64,000 nt of DNA from Ignavibacteria bacterium (GCA_013177855.1 JABLYA010000001.1:1777573-1841572), one strand, 5' to 3'. Numbered from the stretch's first letter, positions 26,866 to 37,103 are shown. Translations and numbers: made by a program. The notes: generated from the letters alone by a model not told the origin.

Positions 26866-28376
26866 AAAAAGTCTTTTACATCATTTTAAGTTTACTTTTG
26901 TTTCGTACAGAATTTTTAGTTGCTCAGAACTACATTTACGGTTTTAATCAAATTTCAGTTCAACCAGATACGAGTGTAAAAATTTTTCTTCTCAGTCAAA
27001 ATCCATCTCTTTTGAATTATGATGAAGATGAAGAATTGTTATACATAAAATCTTCTCAAATTTTTTCAAATGAAAAATTCAACAGATATTTTGATCCCGA
27101 AAAAATTAACTTCTATCAGTTTCAATTTTCAGGCAAGAAAAAAATAGGTGAAAATCAAATCTTCAAGGGAGTATTTGGGTTTAATAAGCTCATAAGGAAA
27201 AATTGGAATTGGGTTTTCAGCAAAGACTACAATGAAGGAAATCCATTTTTACTTGGAGACAGTTCAAGCGGTAGCTCAACATTTAACGGAATTTTCTTCA
27301 ATGCGAATTATTTTAATCAGATTTTCAGTAACTCATCAATAGGTGCTGGTATTGAATATTTTGTGGACGAAGGCTTGAAACAAGTTTCTCCCAGACCAAC
27401 TTCACAACATAGAAATATCAAGTTCATCCTTGGTTTTTCACATTCACCAATTGATTTAATTCAATTTGCATTAGCAGGAATTGTTGAAGACAAAAAAGAA
27501 GAAATCTCCTATAAAGAAGATGAAGGTGCAGTATATAAGGAAGTTACATTATTCAAGTTCAGAGGTTTGGATTTTCCAGTTGTAGTGAAAAAGAAAACTG
27601 AAACAAGAATTCTCTTCCATAACATTTATGAAATTAATGGAGATTTAATAATTAAACCATCCGAATCGCTTTTAATACTTAATCGAATTGAAAAAGGAAT
27701 TGAACAAACAATCTCTAAGGAAGAAATTACCAATCCAGTGAATCAGGGATATTTTCAGAACGATTACTTGAAATTTAAGATGAAATCGGAGTTGAAACTA
27801 AATAAAAAAGCAAAATACAATTTGAATATTGATTTATTTAAATCGAACAGCTGGTCAAAACATCCAGACTTTAATTCATTAATTTCAGATCAGAATCAGA
27901 AATTTTTTAGTTTATCAGGAAATTTTTCATACAGAATTAATGAATCAATAAGTATTCATTCGGGTTTAGGCTTTGGTCAATTCAACTTTAATTTAAATGA
28001 CTATTACAGCAATGTTTTATTTGATTTGAAATCACAGTTAATCTCTTTTCAAACAGGTCTAAAATTTAATTTCAAAAAATCACTTTCCCTGGAGACAAAC
28101 TTTTTGATAGAAAATTATAAGCCATTTTACTCATCGGAATATTTTAATAACTCTGGAATTTATTTCATCTCATTTTTAAGGAGAGATTTAGATTATTTCA
28201 AGACCGAATTTAATCGATACTGTTTTTCACTTTTATTGACAATGAAATTATTTTCAGGTGAAATTTTATTAATCGCTGATTACAATCACCTTAAAACAAA
28301 AAACAATTTGATATGGAATAATTCTTCTAATCAAGAAATCAGAACATCGATTGAATACAGAATAAAAGTTTATTAA
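26862..28376 (+). CDS. Predicted outer-membrane beta-barrel protein (possibly DUF6850-like)
   Basis: A signal peptide ends FLVA followed by Gln-Asn. The remaining 480 residues alternate hydrophobic and polar strands with many aromatic positions and end in Tyr-Arg-Ile-Lys-Val-Tyr, as outer-membrane barrels do. No specific motif was recognised. In Bacteroidota, receptor/DUF4876 pairs are often followed by a DUF6850-type barrel protein, and the position here fits, but the family call comes from context. It overlaps the lipoprotein gene by four bases. Confidence 0.6.
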   Translation: MKKVFYIILSLLLFRTEFLVAQNYIYGFNQISVQPDTSVKIFLLSQNPSLLNYDEDEELLYIKSSQIFSNEKFNRYFDPEKINFYQFQFSGKKKIGENQIFKGVFGFNKLIRKNWNWVFSKDYNEGNPFLLGDSSSGSSTFNGIFFNANYFNQIFSNSSIGAGIEYFVDEGLKQVSPRPTSQHRNIKFILGFSHSPIDLIQFALAGIVEDKKEEISYKEDEGAVYKEVTLFKFRGLDFPVVVKKKTETRILFHNIYEINGDLIIKPSESLLILNRIEKGIEQTISKEEITNPVNQGYFQNDYLKFKMKSELKLNKKAKYNLNIDLFKSNSWSKHPDFNSLISDQNQKFFSLSGNFSYRINESISIHSGLGFGQFNFNLNDYYSNVLFDLKSQLISFQTGLKFNFKKSLSLETNFLIENYKPFYSSEYFNNSGIYFISFLRRDLDYFKTEFNRYCFSLLLTMKLFSGEILLIADYNHLKTKNNLIWNNSSNQEIRTSIEYRIKVY

Positions 28377-28386
28377 GGAGGAGATT

Positions 28387-30633
28387 ATGAAAAATAAGTT
28401 ATTCATTTTACTTGTGCTTGTTCTTAGTTTTAATGTTTCGGCTCAGAATTTCTACACTGTTGTTTCACCTTTTGTTGAGAGCGAATTAAATGATGTATTC
28501 ATGGTTAATCAGGATATTGGCTGGATTGTAGGGAATAAAGGCATCATTCTTTATACTTCAGATGGCGGTTTGAATTGGGTAAAGAAATATTCTCAATTTA
28601 ATTACGACTTATTAAAAGTGTTTTTTATTGATCAAACAAAAGGTTGGATTGGAACAGCAAACGGCAGAATTTTAATTACAACAAACGGAGGAAATGACTG
28701 GACTGAAGTAGTTATTTCTCCCGACTTCACATACTTTGATGCAATTTATTTTACAACTCCTGATGTGGGGCATATATCTATTGGTAAATATAAAGCTGTT
28801 TATATTATGCGAACAACCGACGGAGGCTTTACCTGGACAAAAAAAGATTCGCTAGTTTCTGCTACAACTGCATCAAGATGGTATGATATAGATTTTTATG
28901 ATGAAAATCTCGGAGTGATAGTAGGAGATAAGAAAGACGCTCAAAGATATACAACTGATGGCGGGCAGACCTGGCTTAAGTCTACTCCGATTAACGATAA
29001 TTTTTTCCGTGATCAAAGAACTGTTCACTGGCTAAATTCAACAGATGTAATTTCTTTAGGTGAAGGGAATGAATTCTGGGGAGTGGTTACTCCAATTTAT
29101 AAATCAACTGATGGCGGGAAAAACTGGATTAAAAAAACACAATATCCACAACCGACTTATGATCGTGTTCGTGATGCTTACTTTAAAAATTCTTCTGAAG
29201 GAATCGCAGTTGGTAGTAATGGATTCTCTTTCGCTTACATCACTCGTACAACAGATGGTGGTGAAACATGGAACGCATCTTTTTTAACTTATTCATTTGG
29301 ATTGAAGGCAATTTCTGGTTATGGTGATAAATTAGTTGTTCTCGGTACAGGCTCTCATATCTTAGTGTCAAATGATTTCGGAAACAGCTGGCAGCTTTAT
29401 CGTCAATTCACACCGACACCTGTTTATGCAATTCAATTTGTTGGTAATAAAGGTTTTGCCGTTACTCGTTACAGCGATTTTTATTATTCAGAAGATCCTT
29501 CAGGTGATATCTGGAATTTTAGATCAATTCCACCAATGTGGGAATCTGTGGCTATGCAATTTCTTGATGAAAACACTGGATTTATATTGAAAGAAAATCG
29601 TCATATAGTTAAAACAACGGACGGCGGAGAAAGCTGGAGAACAGTTCTCGAACCCGTGGCCTTCAATGCAAGAAATCGGGTCGGTGGAATTTCCTTTCCG
29701 ACAAATCAAATTGGTTATGCCTGGATGAGTTTGAATGATTATCCTGAATATTATGTCTATAAAACCACTGATGGAGGAGAAAGCTGGTTTCAATTAAAAT
29801 TATTAAATGGACCTGGATACATCTCCGGCAACATTGCATTCTTTGATGAGAACACCGGAATTATTGCAGGACCACAACGTTGGATGATGCGAACTACTAA
29901 CGGCGGAATTGATTGGGATACTGTTTTTAATTTTCATTCGTTCCCTTCTCATTTAACGAAAAAAGATTTTAAAGACATTTTTGTTGTAAATGAAAATAAA
30001 GCCTGGGTAGTCGGTATTGGTTATATCTGCTATACAACCGATAAGGGTCTTAACTGGTATTATGTGAATCATAATATCAATGGAATTGATTCAAGCTTTT
30101 ATACTGTAAACTTTTTTGGAGATACACTCGGTTATGTCGCTTGTTACGATGGGACAATCTTGAAAACAACGGATGGTGGACTTAGCTGGACGGTTGATCT
30201 TTCACTAAAAAATTCGGCAATAATTTTTTCTGCAGCTATTAATAATTCTGGCAGAGCGTTTTTTGGAACTTCAGATGGAAGATTGATAGCAACTGAAAAA
30301 ATTACTTCGGTTAATGAGCCTTATAATGACTTAAAAGATTTTGATTTAAGTTACAATTATCCAAATCCATTTAACTCAACGACAAAAATTAGATTTACAA
30401 TCCCAGCCGATGGAAACGGTATAAAGAATGTTAAGCTTGAAGTCTTTGATTTGCTTGGCAGAAGAATTTCAACTCTTGTTGATAGACAGCTTCATTCCGG
30501 AACTTATGAAGTTGAACTTAATATGGATAATCTGACTTTTTCCAGCTCAGATGAAAAGGCGTCTAATGTTTTCTTTTATCGATTGATGGTAGATAATCGA
30601 ATTACCACAAAGAAAATGATTTATCTCAAATAG
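28387..30633 (+). CDS. T9SS-exported Ycf48/BNR-repeat surface protein
   Basis: AAGGAGGAG precedes the ATG, and the signal peptide ends VSA followed by Gln-Asn. The body consists of Ycf48/BNR blades with repeated TTDGGxxW motifs (TSDGGLNW, TTDGGFTW, TTDGGQTW, STDGGKNW and others), forming one or two propellers. The end is a type A sorting domain (NYPNPFNSTTKI to KKMIYLK) with a short insertion near SSSDEKAS. It is the fourth gene of the receptor operon, 10 bases behind the third. It is likely a surface-bound, ligand-binding or scaffold protein; the ligand is unknown. Confidence 0.85.
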   Translation: MKNKLFILLVLVLSFNVSAQNFYTVVSPFVESELNDVFMVNQDIGWIVGNKGIILYTSDGGLNWVKKYSQFNYDLLKVFFIDQTKGWIGTANGRILITTNGGNDWTEVVISPDFTYFDAIYFTTPDVGHISIGKYKAVYIMRTTDGGFTWTKKDSLVSATTASRWYDIDFYDENLGVIVGDKKDAQRYTTDGGQTWLKSTPINDNFFRDQRTVHWLNSTDVISLGEGNEFWGVVTPIYKSTDGGKNWIKKTQYPQPTYDRVRDAYFKNSSEGIAVGSNGFSFAYITRTTDGGETWNASFLTYSFGLKAISGYGDKLVVLGTGSHILVSNDFGNSWQLYRQFTPTPVYAIQFVGNKGFAVTRYSDFYYSEDPSGDIWNFRSIPPMWESVAMQFLDENTGFILKENRHIVKTTDGGESWRTVLEPVAFNARNRVGGISFPTNQIGYAWMSLNDYPEYYVYKTTDGGESWFQLKLLNGPGYISGNIAFFDENTGIIAGPQRWMMRTTNGGIDWDTVFNFHSFPSHLTKKDFKDIFVVNENKAWVVGIGYICYTTDKGLNWYYVNHNINGIDSSFYTVNFFGDTLGYVACYDGTILKTTDGGLSWTVDLSLKNSAIIFSAAINNSGRAFFGTSDGRLIATEKITSVNEPYNDLKDFDLSYNYPNPFNSTTKIRFTIPADGNGIKNVKLEVFDLLGRRISTLVDRQLHSGTYEVELNMDNLTFSSSDEKASNVFFYRLMVDNRITTKKMIYLK

Positions 30634-30647
30634 TAAGGTAAAATTTT

Positions 30648-32855
30648 ATGAACAGGTTAAAATTATTTCTTGTAATCTTTATTGTTTCTTGGGGTTTTCT
30701 TTATTCACAGATTAAAGTTTTAAAACCGGGGATCAATTCAAATACTTCATTTGCCATTTTTATTGATAATCAAACTTTTGAAAAAGCTTATGATGCGGTT
30801 ATCAGATATAAAAATTCTATTGAACAAGATAATCTTGCAACTTATGTTTTGATCAATAACTGGCAATCTCCTGAAGAAATAAAAAACGAAATACTTAAGC
30901 TTTACAACTCAAAACCAAAACTCGAAGGAGCTGTTTTCATTGGCGAAATTCCAATTCCAATGATCAGAGAAGCTCAACACTTAACTTCTGCATTTAAACT
31001 CGATGAGCAAAGATTTTCATGGGATAGATCATCAGTTCCATCTGATAGATTTTATGATGATTTCGATTTGAAATTTGAGTTTATCAAACAGGATTCAGTT
31101 CAAAAACTTTACTTTTATTATAGACTCTTACCCGAATCTCCACAGCGAATTGAAAAAGAAATTTATACTGCACGGATAAAACCTTCTCCAGATTCATTGA
31201 AATATGAAAAGATAAAAAATTATTTATTAAAAGTTTCCAGCTTAAAAGCCAGCAGAGAAAAGTTAAATAATGTATTGGTTTTTACCGGTCATGGTTATAA
31301 TTCCGAATCACTCACATCCTGGATAGATGAAACTCAAATCTTAATTGAACATTTTCCTGAAGCATTTAAAGTCGGAGGACGATATAAAAAATATTTTTAT
31401 GAAATGGATAAAAACATTAAAAAAGTTATTCTTGATGAACTTGAAAATCCTGAATTAGACATTGCAATTTTTCACGCTCATGGTGTTTCAGATGCACAAT
31501 TACTCTCAAGTTATCCAAAGGCATCGAATGTTAACGAAAACATTGAAAGCATAAAATTTTATTTGCGAAGTAAGTTGAGATCAGCGAAAGAAAGTAATCG
31601 TTCGATTGAAGAGACAAAAGAATATTTCAAAAAATCTTTTGGTGTTCCTGATGATTGGTTTGATGGTGCTTTTGATGATGAAGTGATCAGAAAGGATTCA
31701 ATCTTAAATTACGATCTTGATATACATATTGATGATGTTAGAAAACTATCTCCACGACCGAAATTTGTAATTTTTGATGAATGTTTTAATGGTTCATTTC
31801 ATCTTGATGAATATATTGCTGGTGAATATGTTTTTGGAAATGGGAATACAGTTGCTGCACTTGCAAATTCAGTTAATGTTCTTCAAGATCTTTTTGTGAA
31901 TGAACTAATCGGTTTGTTGAATTTCGGTGCAAGGATTGGTCAATGGAATCGTTTTAATAATTACCTTGAATCGCACATAATTGGTGATCCAACATTTCGA
32001 TTTAGTTCAGATACAAAACTGAAAATAGATGAGTTAATTAATTCGAACGACATAAAAATGTTAACTAAATTATTAAACTCATCGAATCCTGTACTAAGAA
32101 CTCTGGCTGTCAGAAAATTATTCGAAATAAAGCAAGAAGGATTTTCATCTCAACTGGTGGATATTTATTTAAATGATATTTCGCCAAATGTAAGATTAAT
32201 GGTATTGAAATGTCTTGCCCAACTAAGAAATAAAAATTTTGAAGAAGTTCTTGTGAAATCAATCAATGATCCGAATGAATTAATTAGAAGGTTTTCTGTC
32301 CAATGGATGGGTTTTATAGGGAAAGAAGAATTTTTACCTTTGATCGTTCGTGCTTCGTTTGATGATGAATCGGACAGAGTTAGATATAATGCAAAGTCAG
32401 TGATGGAATTAATTAACTCATCTGAGAAAATTGAAATCATCGCTCGAGAAGTGGAAAAGATTTTAAATGAAAAGAAAAAGTATGGTTTTACAAAAGATGA
32501 TTTTTTTGTGCGCATCCCGGATAAAAGAAGACAGAATGAAATTTTTGAAGTTGTTGAAAATGATACAATTAATCTTCGCAAAAGGATTTTTGAAGTTAGA
32601 ACTTTCAGAAAGTACATTTATGAAGATGCTGTAGATAAGCTTATTGAAATTGCAAAAAATGTAAAGAAGCCTAAAGAATTACGAAAAGCTGTGATTGAAG
32701 CACTCGGCTGGTATTATTTCTCACCTAAAAGATTTGATATTATTAGAGTGTGTAATGAATTAAAAAACAAATCAGAGGATTTGTTAATCAGAGAGGAAGC
32801 TATCAGAACAATCAACAGACTTACGCAGGGACCAAATAATCCTTTCACACCTTAA
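30648..32855 (+). CDS. Gingipain-like (C25/clan CD) peptidase-fold protein with HEAT repeats
   Basis: A signal peptide ends LYS followed by Gln. Residues 25-455 carry clan CD hallmarks: FIGEIPIP near 98, FHAHG with H278, IFDECFNGSFH with C379, an ANSVNV strand, and HIIGDPTFRF near 443-452 like the GDP motif that closes gingipain-type domains. H278/C379 are the candidate dyad. From about 455 to the end, helical pairs (VLRTLAVRKLFEI, NVRLMVLKCLAQL, RVRYNAKSVMELI) are HEAT repeats. No T9SS sorting domain is present, so it may remain in the periplasm. It closes the receptor operon, 14 bases after the previous gene. Activity is inferred. Confidence 0.7.
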   Translation: MNRLKLFLVIFIVSWGFLYSQIKVLKPGINSNTSFAIFIDNQTFEKAYDAVIRYKNSIEQDNLATYVLINNWQSPEEIKNEILKLYNSKPKLEGAVFIGEIPIPMIREAQHLTSAFKLDEQRFSWDRSSVPSDRFYDDFDLKFEFIKQDSVQKLYFYYRLLPESPQRIEKEIYTARIKPSPDSLKYEKIKNYLLKVSSLKASREKLNNVLVFTGHGYNSESLTSWIDETQILIEHFPEAFKVGGRYKKYFYEMDKNIKKVILDELENPELDIAIFHAHGVSDAQLLSSYPKASNVNENIESIKFYLRSKLRSAKESNRSIEETKEYFKKSFGVPDDWFDGAFDDEVIRKDSILNYDLDIHIDDVRKLSPRPKFVIFDECFNGSFHLDEYIAGEYVFGNGNTVAALANSVNVLQDLFVNELIGLLNFGARIGQWNRFNNYLESHIIGDPTFRFSSDTKLKIDELINSNDIKMLTKLLNSSNPVLRTLAVRKLFEIKQEGFSSQLVDIYLNDISPNVRLMVLKCLAQLRNKNFEEVLVKSINDPNELIRRFSVQWMGFIGKEEFLPLIVRASFDDESDRVRYNAKSVMELINSSEKIEIIAREVEKILNEKKKYGFTKDDFFVRIPDKRRQNEIFEVVENDTINLRKRIFEVRTFRKYIYEDAVDKLIEIAKNVKKPKELRKAVIEALGWYYFSPKRFDIIRVCNELKNKSEDLLIREEAIRTINRLTQGPNNPFTP

Positions 32856-32871
32856 AAATTTTTTTAAAATA

Positions 32872-32908
32872 AAAAAGGCTGTCTGAAGAGTTCTCAGACA
32901 GCCTTTTT
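32872..32908. terminator. Bidirectional intrinsic terminator between convergent genes
   Basis: GGCTGTCTGA and TCAGACAGCC form a perfect ten-pair stem with an AGAGTTC loop, flanked by A6 and T5. It ends the receptor operon and the convergent BNR gene. Confidence 0.92.
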
Positions 32909-32925
32909 GTTTTTCGGTTAATCAA

Positions 32926-35844
32926 TTACTTAAGCAACATCATCTTTTTAATAGAAACATTCTTACCAGCTTCAAGTCTATAGATATAAATTCCTGAAGC
33001 AAGTTCGCTGCCATCAAAATTGAAAGTATAAATTCCAGCATTCAATTTTTCATCAACAAGTATTTTTACTTTTCTGCCAAGCACATCATAAAGTGAAAGC
33101 TTAACATTCGATGCTTCTGGAATACTAAATTTAATTGTGGTTACAGGATTGAATGGATTCGGATAATTTTGATACAGTGCGAAGTCATACACAATATTTG
33201 TTGGTTTAATCTTAAGATGCGTAATATTTCGATCGTTGATAATTAATTTGTCACCAGCTTTCAAAATTTGATTGAGCATTTCTCCATTAATGCAATCCAT
33301 TATCTGTGCATTAAAGCCTTCCACTTTAATCACAACTGGATAACTTGCAGAATTAATTTCAATTGTCTTAAAATCATTATCAAACAATTCAGTTAATTTG
33401 TTGTTCTCGAATCTCACATCAAAAATTCCAGCGGGTGGTTTGGGCGGTAGTTCAAGTGAAGTTAATTTCTGATTTTGAACTAAATAAAGATTTGATGAAT
33501 TGCCTGCATAATCAGAGATAGAAATCTTTAGTGCATCAGCGAGCAAATTTTGAGTTATATACTGCTTTTTGTTCAAAACAGTTGAGAATGTTAGAGTGCC
33601 TGGCTGACTTAATTTTATCCAATAGCCTTTGCCAACTTCCAGAACCTCAGTTGTTTTATAACCTTTATCATATTTGAAGAAAGCAGAAGCCAAAATGTCT
33701 GGAGGATTGGTGCTAACATTGCTTATTGGTACATCGAAATCAAATGGTCCAAATAAATTCCATCCTGCTGGAAGTTGTATCGAATAGTTCTGAACTTTTA
33801 ATCCTATTACATTAACACTACCTGCATCATTAAATTTCAACCAATAACCTTTTCCTGTTTTCAATGTATCTTCAATATAGTAACCTTCATCGTAAGCAAA
33901 TGCAGAACTGACAGCATCAGGGAATAGCGATGTCTTACGCATATCACTAGAAACGAGAGGAACTGAAAGCATATTCCATCCAGAACTGTAAGCAACCGTT
34001 CTTGTTTCCTGTGGAATTGTTGGTAAATATCCTTTTATTATTGCACCATTTGATCCTGATATAAATAGCTTATCACCGGCCATGGAACAATAAAATGAAT
34101 TTGTCCCGAAAATTCTCGGAACAGATACCCAGCTATTTCCTCCATCATTTGAATAATAAACATAGCCATAGAGATCAGTAACATAAACTGTGCTCGTGTC
34201 CTTTACCGCAATACCCCAAACGCTTTGAGTACCCGGATATGTTGTTAGTGGTGTCCAAGTATTTCCCCCATCGGTTGATTTAGATACATAACCAGCGGGA
34301 GATAGATAAGAACCAATGTAACCAACATTCTGATAAAATCTAACAATAAAGTAACTTCCTGGAATGCCCACCGATAGAGCTGTCCAAGTTGATCCTCCAT
34401 CGGTTGTCTTATAAGCTTTTGCACTAACTCCAACAGCAACAACAGTTGAAGCGTCAAGAATTGACATAGTATAAACCGTTGAAGTTCCAAATGGACTTGT
34501 AAGTAATGTCCAGTTAGCTCCTCCGTTTGTAGTTTTGAAAATTCTACCACTTGCCCCACAGGCATAACCAAGATTTTCATCGTAGAATTGGATATCCCAC
34601 AAAGTTGTTGATGTAGTGTAAATCGTTGATTTAGTCCAGGTTAATCCACCATCAGTTGATTTAAATACTAAACTTGAACCAGCTGATGCATAGATAACAT
34701 TTTCTGATGGAGCTGAAATTGCATAGAGTTGAGTTTTAAAATTATAAGGAAGTTGTGTCCAGGTTTCTCCGCCATCAGTAGTTTTAAGAACATAACCCAA
34801 AGAATCAGCAGATGAAGATGAACCTCCGCAAATAAATCCGATATTTTCATTTAAGAAGATTACTCTTCGTTGAAATTCAAGTGCCTGACCAATGTAAGAA
34901 AATTTTTCTTCCCAGGTATTTCCATTATTAGTACTTCGATAGATACTTCCTGCATCACCGACTACATAAACATTATCACCATCAATTGCAATTGCTCGGA
35001 GTGCTCTCTTTGAAGGAGTGAGATATGGAATCCAATTTAATCCGCCATCAATTGTTATAAATATATAGCCTTTGGAGTCAGATGCAAAACCAACCTGACT
35101 ATTTTTGAATTTTATATCGTAGATAATATTTGAAAGAGGCATTTGTTGAAGCCAGGTTTGTCCGCCATCATTAGTAAAAAGTATTCCATTTGATGCAGTC
35201 CCGAGCCAGCCAGTGGTTTCATTTAAAAAGAATATGGAATATACAGAAGAGCTTAAAGCAGACGAAGTTACTGCAGTCCAAGAATTACCAAAGTCAGTGG
35301 ATTTAGCAAGCTGTCCGCCTGAATAAGCAGAACCAATTAATACAAGATCTTTACTAATTATTTCGATAGTATAGATTGTGCTTGTTTGGTAATAAGATGT
35401 AATCCAATTATTGCCGCCGTCAGTGGTTTTAAGCACGAGTCCACTTGCACCAACAGCAAAACCAGAATCTGGATTTAAAAATTTTATGTCATAAAGTCGG
35501 CTTGTTACCCAGGAATTTTGAGCAACCCAGTTTAAGCCTCCATTAGTAGTTTTCATTATCAAGCCGTTTTCACCGCAGAGATATCCGACATATTCATTTA
35601 GAAAATGAACAGCCCAGATATCGTTCCGATTTTCATCTAAGAATTCAAGATTATAAGTATTTAAACCATCGTTTGATTTAATATTTGTACCAACAATCCC
35701 ATAAATTGAAACTTTATTTGGTGCGATTACTTCAACGTCTAACAGGTTGGCTCCTGTTGGTTTTGGATTGACCCATTCAAGAGTAAATTGTTGTGAGTAT
35801 AAGTAGCTCACAAAAATTAATAGGATGGTAAAAAATTTCCTCAT
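32926..35844 (-). CDS. Large T9SS-exported Ycf48/BNR-repeat protein
   Basis: A signal peptide ends LYS followed by Gln-Gln. About a dozen blades with TTDGGxxW or STDGGxTW motifs occupy residues 30-600, probably two propellers. Residues about 620-760 hold two related segments with GWNMLSVPLV and GWNLFGPFDF followed by FAYDEGY/FKYDKGY and GKGYWLK/GKGYWIK, a duplicated beta domain. The end is a type A sorting domain (YQNYPNPFNPVTTI to KKMMLLK). It faces the receptor operon across a shared terminator and resembles its fourth gene in architecture. The binding target is unknown. Confidence 0.87.
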   Translation of the reverse strand: MRKFFTILLIFVSYLYSQQFTLEWVNPKPTGANLLDVEVIAPNKVSIYGIVGTNIKSNDGLNTYNLEFLDENRNDIWAVHFLNEYVGYLCGENGLIMKTTNGGLNWVAQNSWVTSRLYDIKFLNPDSGFAVGASGLVLKTTDGGNNWITSYYQTSTIYTIEIISKDLVLIGSAYSGGQLAKSTDFGNSWTAVTSSALSSSVYSIFFLNETTGWLGTASNGILFTNDGGQTWLQQMPLSNIIYDIKFKNSQVGFASDSKGYIFITIDGGLNWIPYLTPSKRALRAIAIDGDNVYVVGDAGSIYRSTNNGNTWEEKFSYIGQALEFQRRVIFLNENIGFICGGSSSSADSLGYVLKTTDGGETWTQLPYNFKTQLYAISAPSENVIYASAGSSLVFKSTDGGLTWTKSTIYTTSTTLWDIQFYDENLGYACGASGRIFKTTNGGANWTLLTSPFGTSTVYTMSILDASTVVAVGVSAKAYKTTDGGSTWTALSVGIPGSYFIVRFYQNVGYIGSYLSPAGYVSKSTDGGNTWTPLTTYPGTQSVWGIAVKDTSTVYVTDLYGYVYYSNDGGNSWVSVPRIFGTNSFYCSMAGDKLFISGSNGAIIKGYLPTIPQETRTVAYSSGWNMLSVPLVSSDMRKTSLFPDAVSSAFAYDEGYYIEDTLKTGKGYWLKFNDAGSVNVIGLKVQNYSIQLPAGWNLFGPFDFDVPISNVSTNPPDILASAFFKYDKGYKTTEVLEVGKGYWIKLSQPGTLTFSTVLNKKQYITQNLLADALKISISDYAGNSSNLYLVQNQKLTSLELPPKPPAGIFDVRFENNKLTELFDNDFKTIEINSASYPVVIKVEGFNAQIMDCINGEMLNQILKAGDKLIINDRNITHLKIKPTNIVYDFALYQNYPNPFNPVTTIKFSIPEASNVKLSLYDVLGRKVKILVDEKLNAGIYTFNFDGSELASGIYIYRLEAGKNVSIKKMMLLK

Positions 35845-36183
35845 AACGATGCTCCTTTTGTTGGTTAATTACACCTAAATTTAACCATATCCCTATTCTT
35901 TTTCAAAGTTTAAATAATCATTTTGGATGAAAATCTTTTAGTCGCTTAACACAAAACTTTAAAAAAGGTTGAGCCTTAAAATTTAGAGTAAATTCGAATT
36001 GGAGAAATTGAAATCGATTGTTGATAGAAATATTTTATTGGAAAATAACTTGTATTGAATTCAGGATGAATTAAAAAACTATACGACAAGATTTTCATCA
36101 CGCTCTTTGACAAAACACTCAATTTTATTTAACTTTGTAAGCTAAATAATGAATAAAAGTATCGATTCATGGAGGATTAATCA
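35845..36183. other. Spacer between divergent BNR and ribosomal-protein genes
   Basis: Apart from the plus-strand promoter for rplM described separately, nothing specific was recognised in this AT-rich stretch. No ORF with a plausible start is present. Confidence 0.5.
36106..36137 (+). promoter_or_regulatory. Bacteroidota-type promoter for the rplM-frr cluster
   Basis: TTTG, 20 bases, then TAACTTTG matches the -33/-7 consensus exactly. It leaves a 5' leader of about 40 bases before rplM. Confidence 0.55.
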
Positions 36184-36624
36184 TTGAAACAGGAAAAAAT
36201 CACTAAATCTGCTAAAGAAGTGGATGTTGAAAAAAAATGGTATGTAGTTGATGCAAAAGACCAGATTTTAGGTCGATTGGCATCCAAAGTTGCAAGAATT
36301 TTAAGAGGCAAACATAAACCAATATTTACTCCACATATTGATTGTGGTGATTATGTAATCGTAATTAATGCGGATAAAGTAAGGCTTACAGGTAAGAGAG
36401 AAGAATTAAAAACTTACTTCCGCTATTCAGGATATCCGGGTGGAGCAAAATTCACCACTTTTAAAGAATATATGCAGAAACATCCAGAATTTGTTATTGA
36501 ACACGCTGTAAAAGGAATGCTTCCAAAAGGAAGATTGGGAAGAAGAATTGTAAAAAAATTAAAAGTTTATGCTGGTGAAAATCATCCTCACCAGGCTCAA
36601 AAACCAGAATTATTAACATTATAA
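36184..36624 (+). CDS. rplM: 50S ribosomal protein L13
   Basis: The start is TTG with GGAGG nine bases upstream. The family is clear from [17 protein letters not shown], the central [16 protein letters not shown] and the [10 protein letters not shown] loop. L13 is an early-assembly protein of the large subunit. Length (146) is normal. It is followed after 13 bases by rpsI, the standard L13-S9 pair, and starts a cluster running to frr. A Bacteroidota-type promoter lies just upstream. Confidence 0.98.
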   Translation: MKQEKITKSAKEVDVEKKWYVVDAKDQILGRLASKVARILRGKHKPIFTPHIDCGDYVIVINADKVRLTGKREELKTYFRYSGYPGGAKFTTFKEYMQKHPEFVIEHAVKGMLPKGRLGRRIVKKLKVYAGENHPHQAQKPELLTL

Positions 36625-36637
36625 GCTGGAGTGATTA

Positions 36638-37024
36638 ATGGTTGATAAAATTGCAGTCGGAAGAAGAAAAACCTCAGTTGCAAGAGTTATAATTAGACCT
36701 GGCTCAGGAAAAATTACTGTGAACGGGAAAGATATTAATGAATATTTCCCAACAAAGTTTGATTCAATGAAAGCTATAGAACCTTTAAAGGTTGTCGATG
36801 CTGTCGGTAAATATGATTTCTTGGTCAATGTCAATGGTGGTGGAACAACTGGTCAGGTTGGAGCTATTTCACTTGGAATTGCAAGAGCTTTAGTGTTGGT
36901 AAATCCAGACTATCGTCCGACGCTCAGGAAATTAGGATATCTCACTCGAGATCCTCGAATGGTCGAAAGAAAGAAATACGGCCAACCGAAAGCTCGAAAG
37001 AGATTCCAGTTCTCCAAACGTTAA
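36638..37024 (+). CDS. rpsI: 30S ribosomal protein S9
   Basis: [10 protein letters not shown] at the start and the C-terminus ending FQFSKR, with the basic tail that reaches the P-site tRNA, are diagnostic. [18 protein letters not shown] is the conserved core. GGAG lies upstream of the ATG. Length (128) is normal. It is the partner of rplM, and a structured leader separates it from rpsB. Confidence 0.98.
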   Translation: MVDKIAVGRRKTSVARVIIRPGSGKITVNGKDINEYFPTKFDSMKAIEPLKVVDAVGKYDFLVNVNGGGTTGQVGAISLGIARALVLVNPDYRPTLRKLGYLTRDPRMVERKKYGQPKARKRFQFSKR

Positions 37025-37062
37025 TTTTATTTGTTTAATAATTAAAAGAGCATACTCGTGGA

Positions 37063-37103
37063 TTTATCTGAGTGTGTCCCTGGAAAAAGGGATCTCAGAT
37101 AAA
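37063..37103 (+). ncRNA. Structured leader upstream of rpsB
   Basis: TTTATCTGAG (37063-37072) pairs perfectly with CTCAGATAAA (37094-37103). Inside, TCCC (37077-37080) pairs with GGGA (37089-37092) around a TGGAAAAA loop, with a TGTG bulge between. No T run follows, so it is not a simple terminator. The position between rpsI and rpsB fits a ribosomal-protein (S2) leader that S2 could bind, as known for rpsB in other bacteria. That role is inferred. Confidence 0.55.

Noticed and set aside
32165-32617. 150-residue antisense ORF in the HEAT-repeat region
   Set aside because: No start signal or recognisable domain; the sense gene is well supported.
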